From Magicicada septendecula (taxonomy: Eukaryota > Arthropoda > Insecta > Hemiptera > Cicadidae): a stretch of 64,000 bases of DNA. Under the pieces are notes generated by a model that saw only the letters and a program-made list of their open reading frames with translations, made no database searches and was not told where the DNA came from. Shown piece after piece: positions 31,958 to 48,684 of this stretch. Each line of letters starts with the position of its first letter. Positions within the stretch are counted from its first letter, which is position 1. The stretch covers positions 686,975,877 through 687,039,876 of the forward strand of contig CM068368.1 of the NCBI GenBank assembly GCA_034769895.1, in the 5' to 3' direction. The position numbers were made by a program, and so were the translations under genes.

Positions 31958-33840
31958 GTTACGACAGGACATTAGTAAGGGTATTTAATTCCTGCAGGCA
32001 TCTGGCGAAACGTCTTCATTCGTAAATAACACGCGCGCGCACGATTTTCAAGATTTATTTAATATATGTGATACGTTTCAAAATAAAATTTTAAGACACT
32101 GGGTATTCAAAATTATATGCAATTAACGCGTATTACTATACCACACAGTAATGTTTATCATCGCGATCGCTAACATCTAATTTGTATAGTTCGTTGCTCC
32201 AACCACTCTGTTTTTATATTGCTGCTGCTGTTCCGTTCGGAGGAAACTCACAACTAACTCTTATATTGCACATTACAAATATATTTTACCTGGTCCTCTT
32301 CATCCTTTCGTTTCTAAGAGCTTGCCTTCCACAATGTTCGTGATACAAAAGTCGTTATGTCTTGTGACTGGCCTATAGATTTAATTTTCTTAAATTCCAT
32401 TTATTATAATTATAACTCATTTGCTTCTTCAGTTCCCTTCATACGTCCAAATTTGTGATCATTTCAGTAAATAATACATATTTATATTAATTCTATCCTT
32501 ACTAAAATGTTATGGTTCGAATAAAACGTTACAGGCATTACACAAATCTGTGAAACCTATAATTGTTCAACTTTTCTTTCTATCTTGAAAGTGTTATATC
32601 TTCACTTCAAAAACCTTTAGGTACTGAAGATTACTGCCTCACGCCATATGCAAACGTAGGCGGAATTATACTGCGAGAACCACGTATAGCTCGCTTGCCC
32701 ATACGGATAAAAGTCGGCATCAAAGCAACTGTTATAGGTATCAGCCGTAATTTTTTTTATCTCGCTTCAGTGTAGTTACGTTTCTAACATGTTTCTGCAC
32801 ATAAACTGGTGCGTTCTATTGAACGCGATAAGCTGCGGTTGATAGATACTAATTGTGGCAACACAGCGCAACGTGGACTCACATCTTCCTAACGGTGTAA
32901 TCTGATTGGCGCACAGAGATAATGTCGGGAAGTGTTGGCCAATTAAAAATAAGTTACTACGTCAAAATCGTCCGAATGTTATCCTTCTGGCCGAGCGAGA
33001 TACTGAACTTTCAACTATAAAATATGGATGGCATGTTCGCTAATCGGTACACGAGACGATACCAATTTTTTTATTAAAAAAATAAATAAGAACATAACTG
33101 TAATAAAAAAAAATATCACTTCAAAGATACAAGAAAAAAAATTAAAAAAAAAAATTTCTACTATCAACTTCTGTCCCCCAGTGGCAAATCAACGTACACG
33201 TTGAGCTGATCAAGCAGCACGCTTTAACAAAGTTACATAAAGTATAAATTAAAAAGTCCTTGGAATTTTACTGACAAAACCTGGTTACACGGAATTGTTG
33301 TGTACTATTGACGTGTCATTTGAGACGCTACGATTATCGCTTTAGTAATTCCCAGTTAAGTACATGATTTCATAACCACGACGTCGATTGCAGGATCCGC
33401 TGAAGCTGTCAGCTACATAAGCCATAAACGTTTGCAAAAACCCAGTATTATTGTCAATGACGTTCCAGCAGATCCGAGACTAAATTTGTGTACGCCCGTT
33501 TTCACTGTTAGCAAACTATCGTTATTGTTATTATTATTATTTGACGTTTATTTTCGTTTCTTTGTTTATAAACAGCCCAGTCAGGGAAAATCGAGCAAGG
33601 TCTACGGTAAATTTGTGGTTAATTAATACATTTTTAATTAAAAAAAATCACTGTAACGACCAGCTCATAACCCACAAAGGTCTGAACAATACAAAAGCAA
33701 TAAAACGAGAACAAAAAATGTACCCTAAGCCCCGTTTTAACATTTCAATGTGTACACAGAGTGCATTTGTTTAGAGTCAGATAGTCTAACAAGCAGGACG
33801 CATCGAAGTAATTACTGGTACTAGAAGTTTTCTGAATACA
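31958..33840. other. intergenic, no gene seen
   Basis: AT-rich with short chance ORFs, an A-rich block at 33085-33160 and no recognisable repeat. Confidence 0.45.
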
Positions 33841-33847
33841 AAATACT

Positions 33848-34200
33848 TACTCGTTCATTTGAACTACAATTCTTAAATGTTTAGGTACTACTAGAAGGAA
33901 CATTCTACGGATTTCGGGACCCATAACGTACAATATGGGTCAGTTCGAGAGGCAGATGGTTCTTGGAGAACGATAACGAACCATCAGTTGAGCCATATCA
34001 CTGGGAATGAAGAATTCGTATGATGCATACGATTCGTTAAAGAATAAAGACTGTCCCCCACGCACTTTCCAGATTCTGGTCATTTTCGAACTTTGCTCCC
34101 AAGCAAGTACTATATCAACCGTATCCCTCATATGGATTTGAGGGAATCTCAAGGGGTCTGGTAAAAAAATCAAGATATTGTCAAGCCCGTAATGACCCAA
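33848..34200 (-). pseudogene. possible exon or gene fragment, unrecognised
   Basis: The minus-strand frame gives 86 codons, then an in-frame TGA (33940-33942), then 30 further open codons to about 33848. The composition is more protein-like than the surrounding AT-rich ORFs, with balanced residues and several Trp, Pro and Met ('LPDPLRFPQIHMRDTVDIV', 'AWEQSSKMTRIWKVRGG', 'MGPEIRRMFLLVVPKHL'). An AG acceptor-like GTGACAG lies just upstream of the frame. I do not recognise the family. It could be a decayed host gene, an exon with a true stop, or chance. Confidence 0.25.
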
Positions 34201-34640
34201 ATCTAACTGTCACCTGCGTGTTATACTTCTGCGGACAGGTACAGATAACAATCCGAGTAGCAGCCTGTGTACGGCCGCTCTCACAAAGTGTTCGTGTTGG
34301 TGAAAGTAAATTTTAAAACCTCCGTGTCCAAACGCCGTGATCTGGCATAACTCCAACAAAAGTACCGAACGGTTGCTGCCATTTTATCACGATCTGAAAA
34401 TCGACGTACGTACGTTGTGCGCGTCAGAAAAACAACACTTCACTTACTTATTGTATACGTTACTAGGGACTGGAAAAAAGACCAAATACGGTACTTTAAG
34501 TTCTAAATTGCTTAGTATAATTGTTAAGTAAAAACAATTTATTTCTGCGTGCTAGGAACACTGCCAATGTGTTATAACACAAACCCTGTATTGTGCGCGT
34601 GAATGTAGGAAACGCTGGCTTGCACGTACTACGCTTTAAA
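34201..34640. other. no gene seen
   Basis: Unassigned DNA between the possible exon and repeat copy B. Confidence 0.4.
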
Positions 34641-34809
34641 AAAAAATATCGGTATGCAGAACCATACATAACTCCCAAGTTCTAAGATGTATATTTAAAA
34701 TCATTTTCGAAATGAAATATTTCCATAGAAACTATTTCTTTCTTCAACCTTAACCTCAGTACTGTGATAACTAACGTATTCCATCTCAAGTTAGCGCACT
34801 CTATTTTCA

Positions 34810-34840
34810 CTGATGATGGCAGTCGATGACACTGCCGAAA
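34810..34840 (+). ncRNA. hammerhead-ribozyme-like core (copy B)
   Basis: CTGATGA (34810-34816), extra T, GGCAGT (34818-34823) pairing perfectly with ACTGCC (34831-34836), GAAA (34837-34840) and CGTC. The palindrome ACGT after GAA would let stem III form between two molecules, as in dimeric hammerheads. TTTTC just upstream can pair with GAAAA about 17 nt downstream as an outer stem I. Confidence 0.65.
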
Positions 34841-35089
34841 CGTCTGGTTTTGTAGAAAACATTGGACCACGGCCAAACAGCCACGGAAGGAATTTTAACA
34901 ACAAACTTCTTCTTTGTTGCCGATAACGTAGTACACATAAAAATTATCCCCTCCCCCTTCGACTATAATTTTCATTTATAGAAAATTACCCCCACCCCGT
35001 TCAACTAGCCTCTTCATTTATAGATATTTCATCTACGTTTCTACAGTGGATTATTAAGATCTTCTTATCAGGATACTTTATTTATCAAA

Positions 35090-35890
35090 ATTAAGTACTT
35101 TACTCTTGTTACAACAAAAAATGTTTCAGGTAAACTACCCTTTCCCCGTAACCGATCTTCACCAAAAACAATAGGCCTTGAGTCTTCTACAACTCAGGGA
35201 CATATGTAAAAAATTATTTGATTCCGTTTGAATTTACGGCAGTTACCGTTCGTCATGAAAAAATTTCCCTTGTTACAAAATGTTGCAGGTAAACTACCCC
35301 TTTCTCTTAACTGATCTTCACCAAAATAAAGAGGTCTTGAGTCCTCTACAATTCAGGGATGCATGCAAAACATTATTTGAGTCTGTTTGAATGTGCGGCA
35401 GTTATTGTTCGTCATAGAAACAATTACCGTTGTTAAAACATAAAATGTTGCAGGTAAACTACCCCTTTCCCTTAACTGATCTTCACCAACATCAAGAGAC
35501 CTTGAGTAATTAAAAATTCAGGAACGTATGCAAAAAAATATTAGATTCTGTTTGAATGTGCGGCAGTTATCATTCGTCATAAGAAAAATTACCCTTGTTA
35601 AAACAAAGTGTTGCTGGTAAACTACCCCTTTCCCTTAACCGATCTTCACCAAAATGAACAGATCTTGAGTACTTAACAATTCAGGAACGTATGCAAAAAA
35701 TTATTTGATTCTCTTTGAATGTGCGGCAGGTATCATTCGTCATAAGAAAAATTGCCCTTGTTAAAACATAAAACGTTGCAGGTAAACTACCCCTTTCCCT
35801 TAACCGATCTTCACTAGAAACAATAGGTCTTGTGAGTACTCTACAATTCAGGGCTGTATGCAAAAAATTATTTGATTCTGTTTGAATTTG
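35090..35890. repeat. ~163-bp tandem minisatellite, ~5 copies
   Basis: Reverse-complement form of the 3200-4560 array, with the same boxes and spacing. Confidence 0.9.
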
Positions 35891-35912
35891 CGGCTCTTAT
35901 AGTTTGCCGTAG

Positions 35913-36018
<106 letters not shown>

Positions 36019-36029
36019 TCGAAAAATTA

Positions 36030-36310
36030 CTTTTTTTATGTTTTGAGGGTAGTACAATCAGAATCTGCAATTATCTCGAACACGATTTTTTTTTGCCATC
36101 ACCATACAGTACTTCTATTTCCTTATGGAACCTTAAGGAACCATAACCATGTTCCTTGTGGAAGTAAAAACGGTAGTATTGAATTTTTTTCTTTTTTACT
36201 TCCATGTTCCATAAGGAAATAGAAGTACTGTATGGTGATGGCAAAAAAAATCGTGTTCGAGATAAGGGCTGATTCTGATTGTACTACCCTCAAAACATGA
36301 AGAAAAGTCA
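36030..36310. repeat. inverted junction between repeat copies B and C
   Basis: TTTTGAGGGTAGTACAATCA at 36041 is answered by its reverse complement at about 36276-36295, and ACAGTACTTCTATTTCC near 36106 by its reverse complement near 36218. Copies B and C are therefore joined end to end in opposite orientation around 36130-36190. Confidence 0.85.
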
Positions 36311-36773
36311 TTTTTCGAAAAGTGTCTGTGTGTAGAATTTTTTTAATGGCAAACGATAAGTGCCGCACATTCAAACAGAATCAAATAATTTTTGCATACG
36401 TCCCTGAATTATAGAGGACTCAAGGCCTATTGATTTTTTAGTTGAAGGGGGAGGGGATAATTATTTTTATATATGTACTACGTTATCGGCAACAAAGAAG
36501 TAGTTTGTTGTTAAAATTCTTTCCCGGCCTGTTTGGCCGTTGACCAATGTTTTCTGCAAAACCAGACGTTTCGGCAGTTCCATCGACTTCCATCATCAGT
36601 GAAAATCGAGTGCGATAACGTGAGGTGGTATACGTTAGTGACCACAGTACTGTGGTTAAGGCTGAAGCAGTAAGTATAAAGAAGTACTTTCTATGGAAAT
36701 ATTTCATTTCGAAAATGATTTTAAATATAAATCTTAGAACATGGAAGTCATGTATGGTTCTCCATACCGATAT
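36190..36773 (-). mobile_element. minisatellite/hammerhead repeat, copy C (internally deleted)
   Basis: Retains both ends of the family and the hammerhead-like core, but only about one unit of the minisatellite (36345-36440). In the minus direction its ribozyme end reads AAATATCGGTATGGAGAACC, as in copy A. Confidence 0.65.
36569..36599 (-). ncRNA. hammerhead-ribozyme-like core (copy C)
   Basis: CTGATGA, extra T, GGAAGT against ACTGCC (one mismatch in stem II), then GAAACGTC. The other copies have a perfect 6-bp stem II, so this one is partly decayed. Confidence 0.55.
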
Positions 36774-36774
36774 T

Positions 36775-40280
<3,506 letters not shown>

Positions 40281-40287
40281 CGTACAA

Positions 40288-40625
40288 TAATATTTATTAA
40301 ACTACAAAATTTATTAGTGGTTAAATAATTTATGCTAATCACTTGTTGCACACACCACTAGTCTGTGTTGGTACACATTTATTTATTAAACTACAAAACT
40401 GCAATTTATTAATATTTATTAAACTACAAAATTTATTAGTGGTTAAATAATTTATGCTACACTCACTTGTTACACACACCACTAGTCTGTGTTGGTACAC
40501 ATTTATTTATTAAACTACAAAACTACAATCAATTAACTACAATTTATTAATATTTATTAAACTACAAAATTTATTAGTGGTTAAATAATTTATGCTACAC
40601 TCACTTGTTACACACACCACTACCT
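40288..40625. repeat. three tandem 122-138-bp units
   Basis: Blocks TATTTATTAAACTACAAAAT and TAGTGGTTAAATAATTTATG recur in all three. The third is truncated. Confidence 0.92.
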
Positions 40626-40644
40626 CTGCCTCGGTAGAGGCAAG

Positions 40645-40651
40645 TATATAA
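40645..40651 (+). promoter_or_regulatory. TATA box of the small element
   Basis: TATATAA followed by GGGGGTGG, 43 nt before the hammerhead CTGA, the same spacing as TATAAAA to CTGA at 31825/31868. Confidence 0.5.
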
Positions 40652-40683
40652 GGGGGTGGAGTTAGAGACTGATGTGGCAGTTA

Positions 40684-40723
40684 CGATCTGATGATGAACG
40701 GGTACGTTCGAAAGCGCTAATCG
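40684..40723 (+). ncRNA. hammerhead ribozyme-like motif of the small element
   Basis: CTGATGA (40688-40694), extra T, perfect 5-bp stem II GAACG/CGTTC with a GGTA tetraloop, GAAA (40710-40713), loop GCGC, TA, and stem I between CGAT (40684-40687) and ATCG (40720-40723). Stem III is reduced to the A15.1-U16.1 pair. All core boxes are canonical apart from the extra T. Predicted cleavage follows 40719. Confidence 0.72.
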
Positions 40724-40770
40724 GTGTCACAGTGACTAGTGGTGTGTGCAACAAGTGAGTGTAGCATAAA

Positions 40771-43700
40771 AAATAATATTTATAATATTTGCTAAGATTA
40801 AATAGAAACGCGAGAGAAGTCCTGTAAAATACGAAATAAATAATGCACAAAATAAAACTGAAAACCACAATGAAACATATCTAATACAATTTATTATAAT
40901 TTATTAAAAAAAAAACATAATTCGTAATATTACCAAAATATAAAAACTACTATAATAAATAAACGGCGGAAAGGCATGAATAACCTGGGACACGAAAAAG
41001 AACGAATTAAACATATTCACATGCGCTTAGAAACGCTTCTCGTGTGGTATAAAGATGACGGACGTGATCACATAAATTAAATTACATTAATTGAGCCCAT
41101 TAACAAAATTAACTAACCCAAAACACGCATGTACAGATAATCAATAACAATAACGAAAATTAACCTCAGTTGTATGGTAACAAGAACACGAGCAGGTAAC
41201 TTACTCAACGGACAAGCTTTTCTTTCAAAGATTTACTGAAAACCTATAAAAGTATAACGATGTAAGTTCAATATTAGGGGGCTACCTTCACCCCAGAGAT
41301 AATGACGATGAGCTCAAACAACTATGAAATCACTGTGTTCTATCAGACTTTAGATATTCGGACGGAAATTACAAGGAGCTTCAAACACTGGCGAGTTTCC
41401 TTTTGTTTCACTTTTATCATTTCTATATTTGCGTGCTTAACATCATTATTTTTGAGATCATGGAAAATTAGCTAGTCTTCATAAGTTGATTTTCTTGCAA
41501 GAACTTCCTTTTCCCCTTAGTTTTTCTTGTACATCCAACTAGTTCTCATCGTTTTCTACAATTTCCACGTTTCTGCTGCTTAGGGAGAGGGCTGATTTTC
41601 CCGATGTCCATTTCTCACTTTCATAAGAGCCATCTAACTAACACCAATCACTTCGCAAAAGCATGTTGTACATTCATTTTAACAAATGCGTTAACAGACT
41701 TGTGCTTTCTTGGTAATAAGTTTTCCTGTACGCTTACGCTCGCTTTGGGAAGACTACTTTTCTCTTTACTTCTACTCAACATTTAATGTTCACATATTAA
41801 TTTAATGAACGCAAAACCCGATATTTCTTTTGACAGTATGTTTAAAGTATTAACCTTTATATATAAAAATAAAAATATTATACTGTATAATTTATATAAC
41901 TGTAATTATAAAATTATTTAAAATATAAATTTTGTTAAAATAAAATACTCGACTTTTATATTAAAATATAAATTAGTACCGGTACTTAATTAATTCGCTT
42001 TACTTAAAAAAATCTTAACGCCAATTTACACTCTTGTTTTTGTAAGTGCAGTCGATGAATTGTGTTTAGTAACTACGAATCTGCTGGTCTGTTTCACTGA
42101 ACAAGGCATTACACAAGCTTGCACGAAACGCGAACACATTTCGGGTGTGGTGAGTTATGATGTGTTGTGATTAGGTGATAGGGCAGTCGCGCATACTTAG
42201 CAATCCCACGCGTCACTCTATACGCACCGAGTATAATGTTACCAGCACATGACACTCTGTCTACCAAAGAATTAATTATTATTCACGCAAAATAACAAAC
42301 AAAACGCAATTCAATTGCAGACAACTTGCACAATTGTATCCACAGATTAGCCGCTCTCCGTAAGGTTTAGTAAACATTACATAATCCGGGGACAACTGCA
42401 TTAAGTCTAAACCACTTGTCATGCACAATATTAAAAGTAGGACAATGCTTTCTTTGAGACATTTCTCGTCAGGGCGCGAGATTCATAATAGTTTTATTCA
42501 CTTTTGAAATTCGTCTTGCTAACTATATTTAACAACAGGGCATACGTATTTCACACGCACATGTACACATGTGCGGTCGCGCGCACGCGCCTCAAGGGAA
42601 ACAAAAGTCTGAGAATAAACTATTTTAACATTTTGGAACTGCCAAAACTTGGTTAGCTGGTTCGCCAAAGTTATAAAAAACGTTTCGTATATAATACGGA
42701 ATTACAAGCATTGTCATGTAACCCCCCCCCCGATTTTATAAAAATTAGATATAAATCTCAATCTTTGAATCCGACGCTGTTCAGCCGTATAAAGTTCAGT
42801 AGGAAAAGCGTGGCACTTTTATTTGAAACTACTTTTTCTGACTGTAATTTTATAGAGAAAACTGAAATGCTCCTCAATATAGAAAATATAAAATTCTTCA
42901 TACAGAGGCTTTAATTTCTACTGGAGCCAAAACATTTTCTTCACAAAAATATGACGACATTATACCGCTTTCAGCTAATTGAAAATGTGCTTTGAAAGGC
43001 CACGAGACGGAATATAATTACAAGCTTTCCCCTTGAAGTGGATGACAATAACAATTAATATATGACTGACATTTTATTACTAACATATAACGATAATACT
43101 GAATGTAACACTGAACACATATCATTAACGTATTTACTAAAAATAACATTTTACTGAAGAGCCTGTTAGAAATTTATTATATCAAATTCTATTTACAAAC
43201 AATTCATTAGTTGTCCAACAAACTTTTTAGTTGTAATCCAACATATTAATTATAAGCCCTACTTATATCATTCCCACTTTACGTATTTCATTTTCAAGAA
43301 TGTGGTTTCTCCTAATTAGAAAAGCTGATTATTATAACCGAGATAGAAGCCGCCAAATTCAATATGTCAACACAAGTAAAAGGTTTAGGGATGTGTGTTA
43401 AAAGTGCATCAAGTATTAGAATTATTATGAAAAAATATTCACGAAAGCTTTGAGCGGAAAATTATAAGCGAAAAACATACAAGATACTGTCATTTACTTG
43501 TTGCAAAAATCTATAGCGATCAAAAAAATTTTAATTTCATAATTTTATGATCGAGAAGTACGTTTGCACAGGTCAAGTCACCAACCCAAGCCAGAGCAAT
43601 AAATAAGAACAATTTAACAACACAACCCGACGCCAGCTACAAGACAATGAGAGAAAGCCTAACATAACACAACAAAAGGGAAATAGGATCGACTGTGACA

Positions 43701-46015
43701 GACCAAGCACAGCTCAGATTTACAACACCACAACAAACTGAACAAAAGCAGAGTCTAGTGGCACGGATACGTAGAAATTGAAGCGAGCACATGCTGTAGG
43801 GTTAAATTGGAGCGTGCGAGCCTTTACGAAAAGGACACTCACTCACAAAGGATTAGAAAGGTTTTACCCAGTATGAAGACAAAACAACGTACACCAAAAG
43901 AATACAGTCAAGGGTGTCACACAGCATGAGGCAATGTTAGGATGACAACCGATATTTATGACGACAGACCGTGGAGGCATCTTGGGGTGACGACGAGCAA
44001 GAAGCTGTTAATTGACAGAAAAAAGACGAAGGGAAGTCACACAATGAACGAGGCGCTACGTATTGTTAGTAAGGGAATAACAGCAGACCTTGGGAGAGTC
44101 ACAAGAACAAAGGTTTGACGGACAGGCGAGCAATTACTCTACATTCTAAGAAGTAGTGCGAAGCCCTTTCGCCGTGTACTTTAGGGGAGGTTCGATAACC
44201 AACCAGAGTCTAGCATCTTCCAAAGAACCAGGTGGAGAGGATTGTCGTCATGGTGACAACCAGAACAGCGAATCAGGGTGCCGAGAAACACAGATGTCCA
44301 GAATGGAAGGAAATATTAGACCTATCGAGGATGACCAGAGGCGTGTTCGACAGAAAGTTGCATTCTGGTAGAAGACGCATAATAAAAACTGTTTACAAGG
44401 TACTCAGTCTAGCAGTCTCTCAGTCTCTCGGTATTACTCAGTTATTCAAAAGTCAGTCAGTTACGCAGTTTCCTCGGATACTCAATAGTTCTCAGACAGT
44501 CATGCGGTTTTTCAATCAGTTAATCGTATTTCACTAAGTTACAGAAGTCTACCGCAGTAATGCGAAGTGTCAAGTGATATAAGTATCGTTAGAATCTGAA
44601 TTTGGTACTTTAAACTTTAAGAGCATTCCGACATGCAAATTAAACATTAATAAGTGAGCGAACGACTCGATATTAGAACTTTGGCGCGACAATTACGAAC
44701 GCAGTGATCGATATCGGAACACACTATGATTTAGGTATCACTACCTCAGTCGTGCGAACTCAGAAACAATAAGTGACTTGGCGATCATAACACTCGTGCT
44801 TAATATTCCACACAGTCATGATACAACTAAATTAAACATATATAAAACACGAAGCAGTTCAACGACAGACAATTATTTGTATACAACTACTAATAATGAA
44901 TACACGTGTGCAACACAAGACTCTATAAACTTTCATTATTAACAACAACACCAACGGGAGTGAATCTTACCCGCGAGTGCAAAGTGATGACAACACAAAA
45001 TCTACGGAACTTCTACTTACATGGATCATCAGTGAACAGGGATTCTCACCGATGGAATTATGGATATTCACTATCTCAAGTAAAATCCTCATGTTATTAA
45101 TATTATATTAAAAACTACTGCTCTGTCTCTTTTCAAAGAAACCACACTTTGAGAATTTAACAATTACTATGATAATATTAAACATAAAAAGCTATTCATC
45201 TGAGGCAAAATGAACGCATTAGTGTAGGATAAATAATATTTGATGTCTATGTTTATGTATGTCTATTGTATTGTATGTTATGTTTTACAGCAAGCGACGA
45301 AACGGATATATATTGTGATTTATATTCATGTATGTTTTCTTAACTGTATTTACAGGTCATAATTTATATTTATGTCTCAAAAGTTTATTTGAATGATGTT
45401 TAATAAATAAGTATTTATTTGTTAAGTATTCATGCGTTCATTATTGTCACTACCTCAGTAACGAAACACTAACGTTAATTAAATTATTTGTAATAAATTT
45501 TCTAATATCATTTAAACAACACTAAAGAGTCTCAGTGATTATGCTAATCGTTAATGAATACAGTTAATTATATCAGAGTAATTAATATATTCACGTAAAT
45601 AAAGCAATTTTGACACATTTAATATAATTGGATGTAATTGATTAATTGGATTTGCATAAATTAGCACAATTGCACATTGTAAATCAATAGACTATTCCGG
45701 CTGGTACAGATACTGTATTGTTATTTACACAGGCTGTAATACACATATTACTTCCTGGTAGGTCTATACTACATACAGAAACTTCACTGTCGTGTCGACC
45801 GGTCTGCAGGACACAGCGCGTATGCTAGCACAAGCCATTCTAACAGCTTACAACTTCTTTTTAGTAAAGAGTAAACAAAATATAATATTAGTTTGTAATG
45901 AGATCTGCAACGTGCAAATACAGTAGACAGTCGATAGGTCGAAATATTCGGGAGTATGGATGATCAGTTGATTTTCGAACATACGTACAGTGTTTTAATA
46001 CAACACAGTCCAATG
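40771..46015. other. intergenic, no gene seen
   Basis: AT-rich, with frames of up to about 100 codons (44232-44537) that show no domain. A block at 44400-44530 is rich in CAGT/CAGTC repeats, which explains the open frame there. Confidence 0.4.
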
Positions 46016-46340
46016 ATTCTCTTCTCTTCTTATGTCTTCAATCCTATGACTGGTTTGCAGCAGTCTTCCACTCTGACCGATCTTGTGCTCTCCTCTTCAT
46101 TTCCTAATAAATTTCACAATTTAAATCATCCATAATTCACTTTATATGCTGCAGCCTTGGTCTCCCTTATATCTTTTATCTTCTACTGTTCCTTCCATTA
46201 CCAGTTGTATTAGTCCTGGTAATGGACTAATTACCTGCGGTTCATGCCGCAGTGTATGTCCAATAAGTTCTACCTTTCTCTAATTATCCTTTTCAACAAG
46301 CACCTCTCGTTGCCTATTCTGTACATTTGTAATTTCGTCC
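46016..46340 (-). pseudogene. non-LTR retrotransposon RT C-terminal relic
   Basis: Minus-strand translation in broken frames gives 'VELIGHTLRHEPQ' followed by 'LVMEGTVEDKR', then 'MKRRAQDRSEWKTAANQS'. These match the usual end of insect non-LTR ORF2 proteins: 'xGHxLRHxxxLxxxIxEGxVxGKRxRGRP' and a final 'LKRxAQDRxxWR'. Stops and frameshifts show that it is dead. Confidence 0.72.
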
Positions 46341-46619
46341 AATAATTATGCAACTGAAAATAGTTTATGGTATAGTAACTATATTTAAATATGTCCACTG
46401 ACTTGTAAAACAAGAACCACACGTGCACTACTTCCTGCAATCACAGTAAGCGTATACTAAATATTGATTAACTTCAAATTTGAAAGTAGGTAGCCTATTT
46501 GAAAAAGTGGGTTTTTATAGTCATAAACACAGTAAAACATACGTACGATTCAATAATATCTGCACTTACTACTAGTTTACAACGCGTAAACAAAATTTCG
46601 TAAATGAAATAAAACAATA

Positions 46620-47215
46620 AAAAAAATTTAAAAATAGAATGCCAAGATTCCAATAAATGTTACATAGGACAAACCAAAAGCAACTGAAAAAACGTTATTT
46701 TGAACACCTAAAGCATACAAAAAAACAGAAATATATAAATCTAATTGGGTCACACATGCAATAAACACTGGACATGAATTCCCAGACATAACCAACATGA
46801 CATTAATAAAACACATACGACACAAAGGCACCATAATGAACATTTGGGAAAATTTACAAATATACAAACATAAAACACAAAACAAACTAATACCTGAACA
46901 AATACAAATCAATACAACACATGACACAATTTTCAAAGCACTCAACATCGAAAATACACAAAATACTCGTATACGCCACAATCACACACAATAATACCAA
47001 TTTAAAGTACCAGAGGCCAACAGAAAACCACAACAACAACCAACCAACACACAAGTACTTCACAAGACTCAAAATCAGGAAGGCTGAAGATAGGAACACA
47101 AGGCTTCCCGAAACATGTTCCAAATAATGAGAAAACATCTTGAAGTAAAGTCATTATAAATATTAAATATATTGTATACATCAAGAAATAGACTGTGCAA
47201 AAAGTGTCTGAAAAT
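46620..47215 (+). pseudogene. Penelope-like GIY-YIG fragment, copy e
   Basis: Same subfamily as 26-28 kb. It starts just after the GIY half ('KIECQDSNKCYIGQTK'), then is frameshifted by a lost base, and continues 'LIKHIRHKGTIMNIWENLQI' with the Thr/Asn-rich tail. One CxxC cysteine is changed (QDSN). It ends with the family tail ACATCAAGAAATAGACTGTG. It is 5' truncated, lacks RT and is not functional. Confidence 0.75.
47084..47113 (+). ncRNA. hammerhead-like core, PLE copy e
   Basis: CTGAAGA, T, A, GGAA pairing with TTCC across CACAAGGC, then C and GAAA followed by CATGTTCC. The core is intact but stem II is shorter than in copies a-c. Confidence 0.45.
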
Positions 47216-48680
47216 AAAACAAATACTCAATTCCAGTAGCAGATGTGAATTGAACAAATACTGTGATGGTGTGCCGCTGCAACTCCTACGGCAAGTTTTC
47301 ACTATGTTAGTCTCTACGTCAAATATTTATACATACTGATGATTGCAATAATTACGTGTCGTGAAAGTAAGTGTCGTGATTAGCGTTTGGTCACCGGCCA
47401 CATTTGTATTCCACCAGTCTCATACTCACATACATGTCCTCCTATTCGGTCTACATTACAAAAATACATTATTATTGCCACTGTTATAGTCAATATTAAA
47501 GTAACGCTATAATTTTAAATTGTTATTACGCCACTGACCTAATACTTTTGTCTCTTCTGCAAAACAATTTATTTTACGTATATTATGTCAGGGTTGTAAA
47601 TAAACATTACAAAAAATATTCTTATAATTTTGAGACACAAGCATATTTTCTTATAGCTTAACATGTCCAAAGGAAAAATGTTAAAAAGTGAATATCACTG
47701 GCAAGTTTTTGAGAAATCAGGATTACCGTTTGATACTGCGACTCTTATGCAGTAATGATCAAAAGTGAGGTAAACACTGAGTGCACAATATTTCCAGAAG
47801 TTACCAAAAATATTACTACTTCTCAGAAAATAATTACAGTTTCAGGTTGTTTTGTATATCCATAAAAAATTCTCATCTTTTTTTCCTGTTGCTCCAAAAA
47901 ATCCCCAATACGAGTCTGCGATTGAAGTAACGTCTAGCTACTCAGAACGAAATGAAATGGGCTGGTCAAAGAACTCTGACAGAGCCTAGAAACATTGTTT
48001 TTATTTCAACGAAAACTTTTTAAAATAAATAGGTATTTCAAACTGAGACTGGTGAGCGCACGGAAACATGTTTCCGAATCCTGGCGTAAAAATCTGTTCA
48101 CATTTACCATCGCAGTATTGAAAAACATCACCCCTTCTACAGCACAAAGACAAATATCCAAGTCCAATTATTGAATATCCTATCTACTTTCTGTCACACA
48201 CCAATAACAATAAAAATACAAAGATATTTATACAGATAAAGATATTATGCGTACCACATTGTAGCTTAATAAATGACACGATATTCTAGTTGTTTACCAG
48301 GAGAAAATGGGGAGTACAAGTAACGATTCAACTAACCAGTCGTGTACCCCACCTGACAGCTAGGGCAAGGTGTGGAGGAGACGAGACGAGGCTCACCCTT
48401 CACCCTAACTGTGTATGTTTACAGAGTAGGAGGAGACCATCACCCTAGTGACTAAAGCCATATGGTTTTATTAAAAGCATAACAAGCGGGGGGGGGGCAA
48501 CGCCCGTCTGTACATACACAATGAGTTTTGTTGACAACCAACCACAGAACACAACACTTTGTGGGCCACATTAATTAAGCGGTAAAACGATTTACACCAC
48601 GCAATAATTTCTTTCAACACAAACAGTAAGATTACTGCCCATCTGAAGTATACATATTATTCGCAATTGCCGAATTCAGG
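47216..48680. other. intergenic, no gene seen
   Basis: No repeat or coding signal recognised. A G-run near 48487. Confidence 0.4.
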
Positions 48681-48684
48681 CAGT

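Larger units (their letters stand above)
40288..40770 (+). mobile_element. small ORF-less element with TATA-hammerhead module
   Basis: Three tandem copies of a 122-138-bp unit (starting about 40289, 40411 and 40549), each containing TTTATGCTACACTCACTTGT and CACACACCACTAGT. The third is broken at CCACTA and joined to a promoter-like block (TATATAA at 40645-40651), then a hammerhead-like ribozyme, then one inverted copy of the same arm (40734-40770). Order and spacing copy those of the 30-32 kb Penelope-like element: inverted arm, promoter, hammerhead, arm. No ORF is present. I infer a non-autonomous Penelope-like or retrozyme-like element. Confidence 0.55.
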
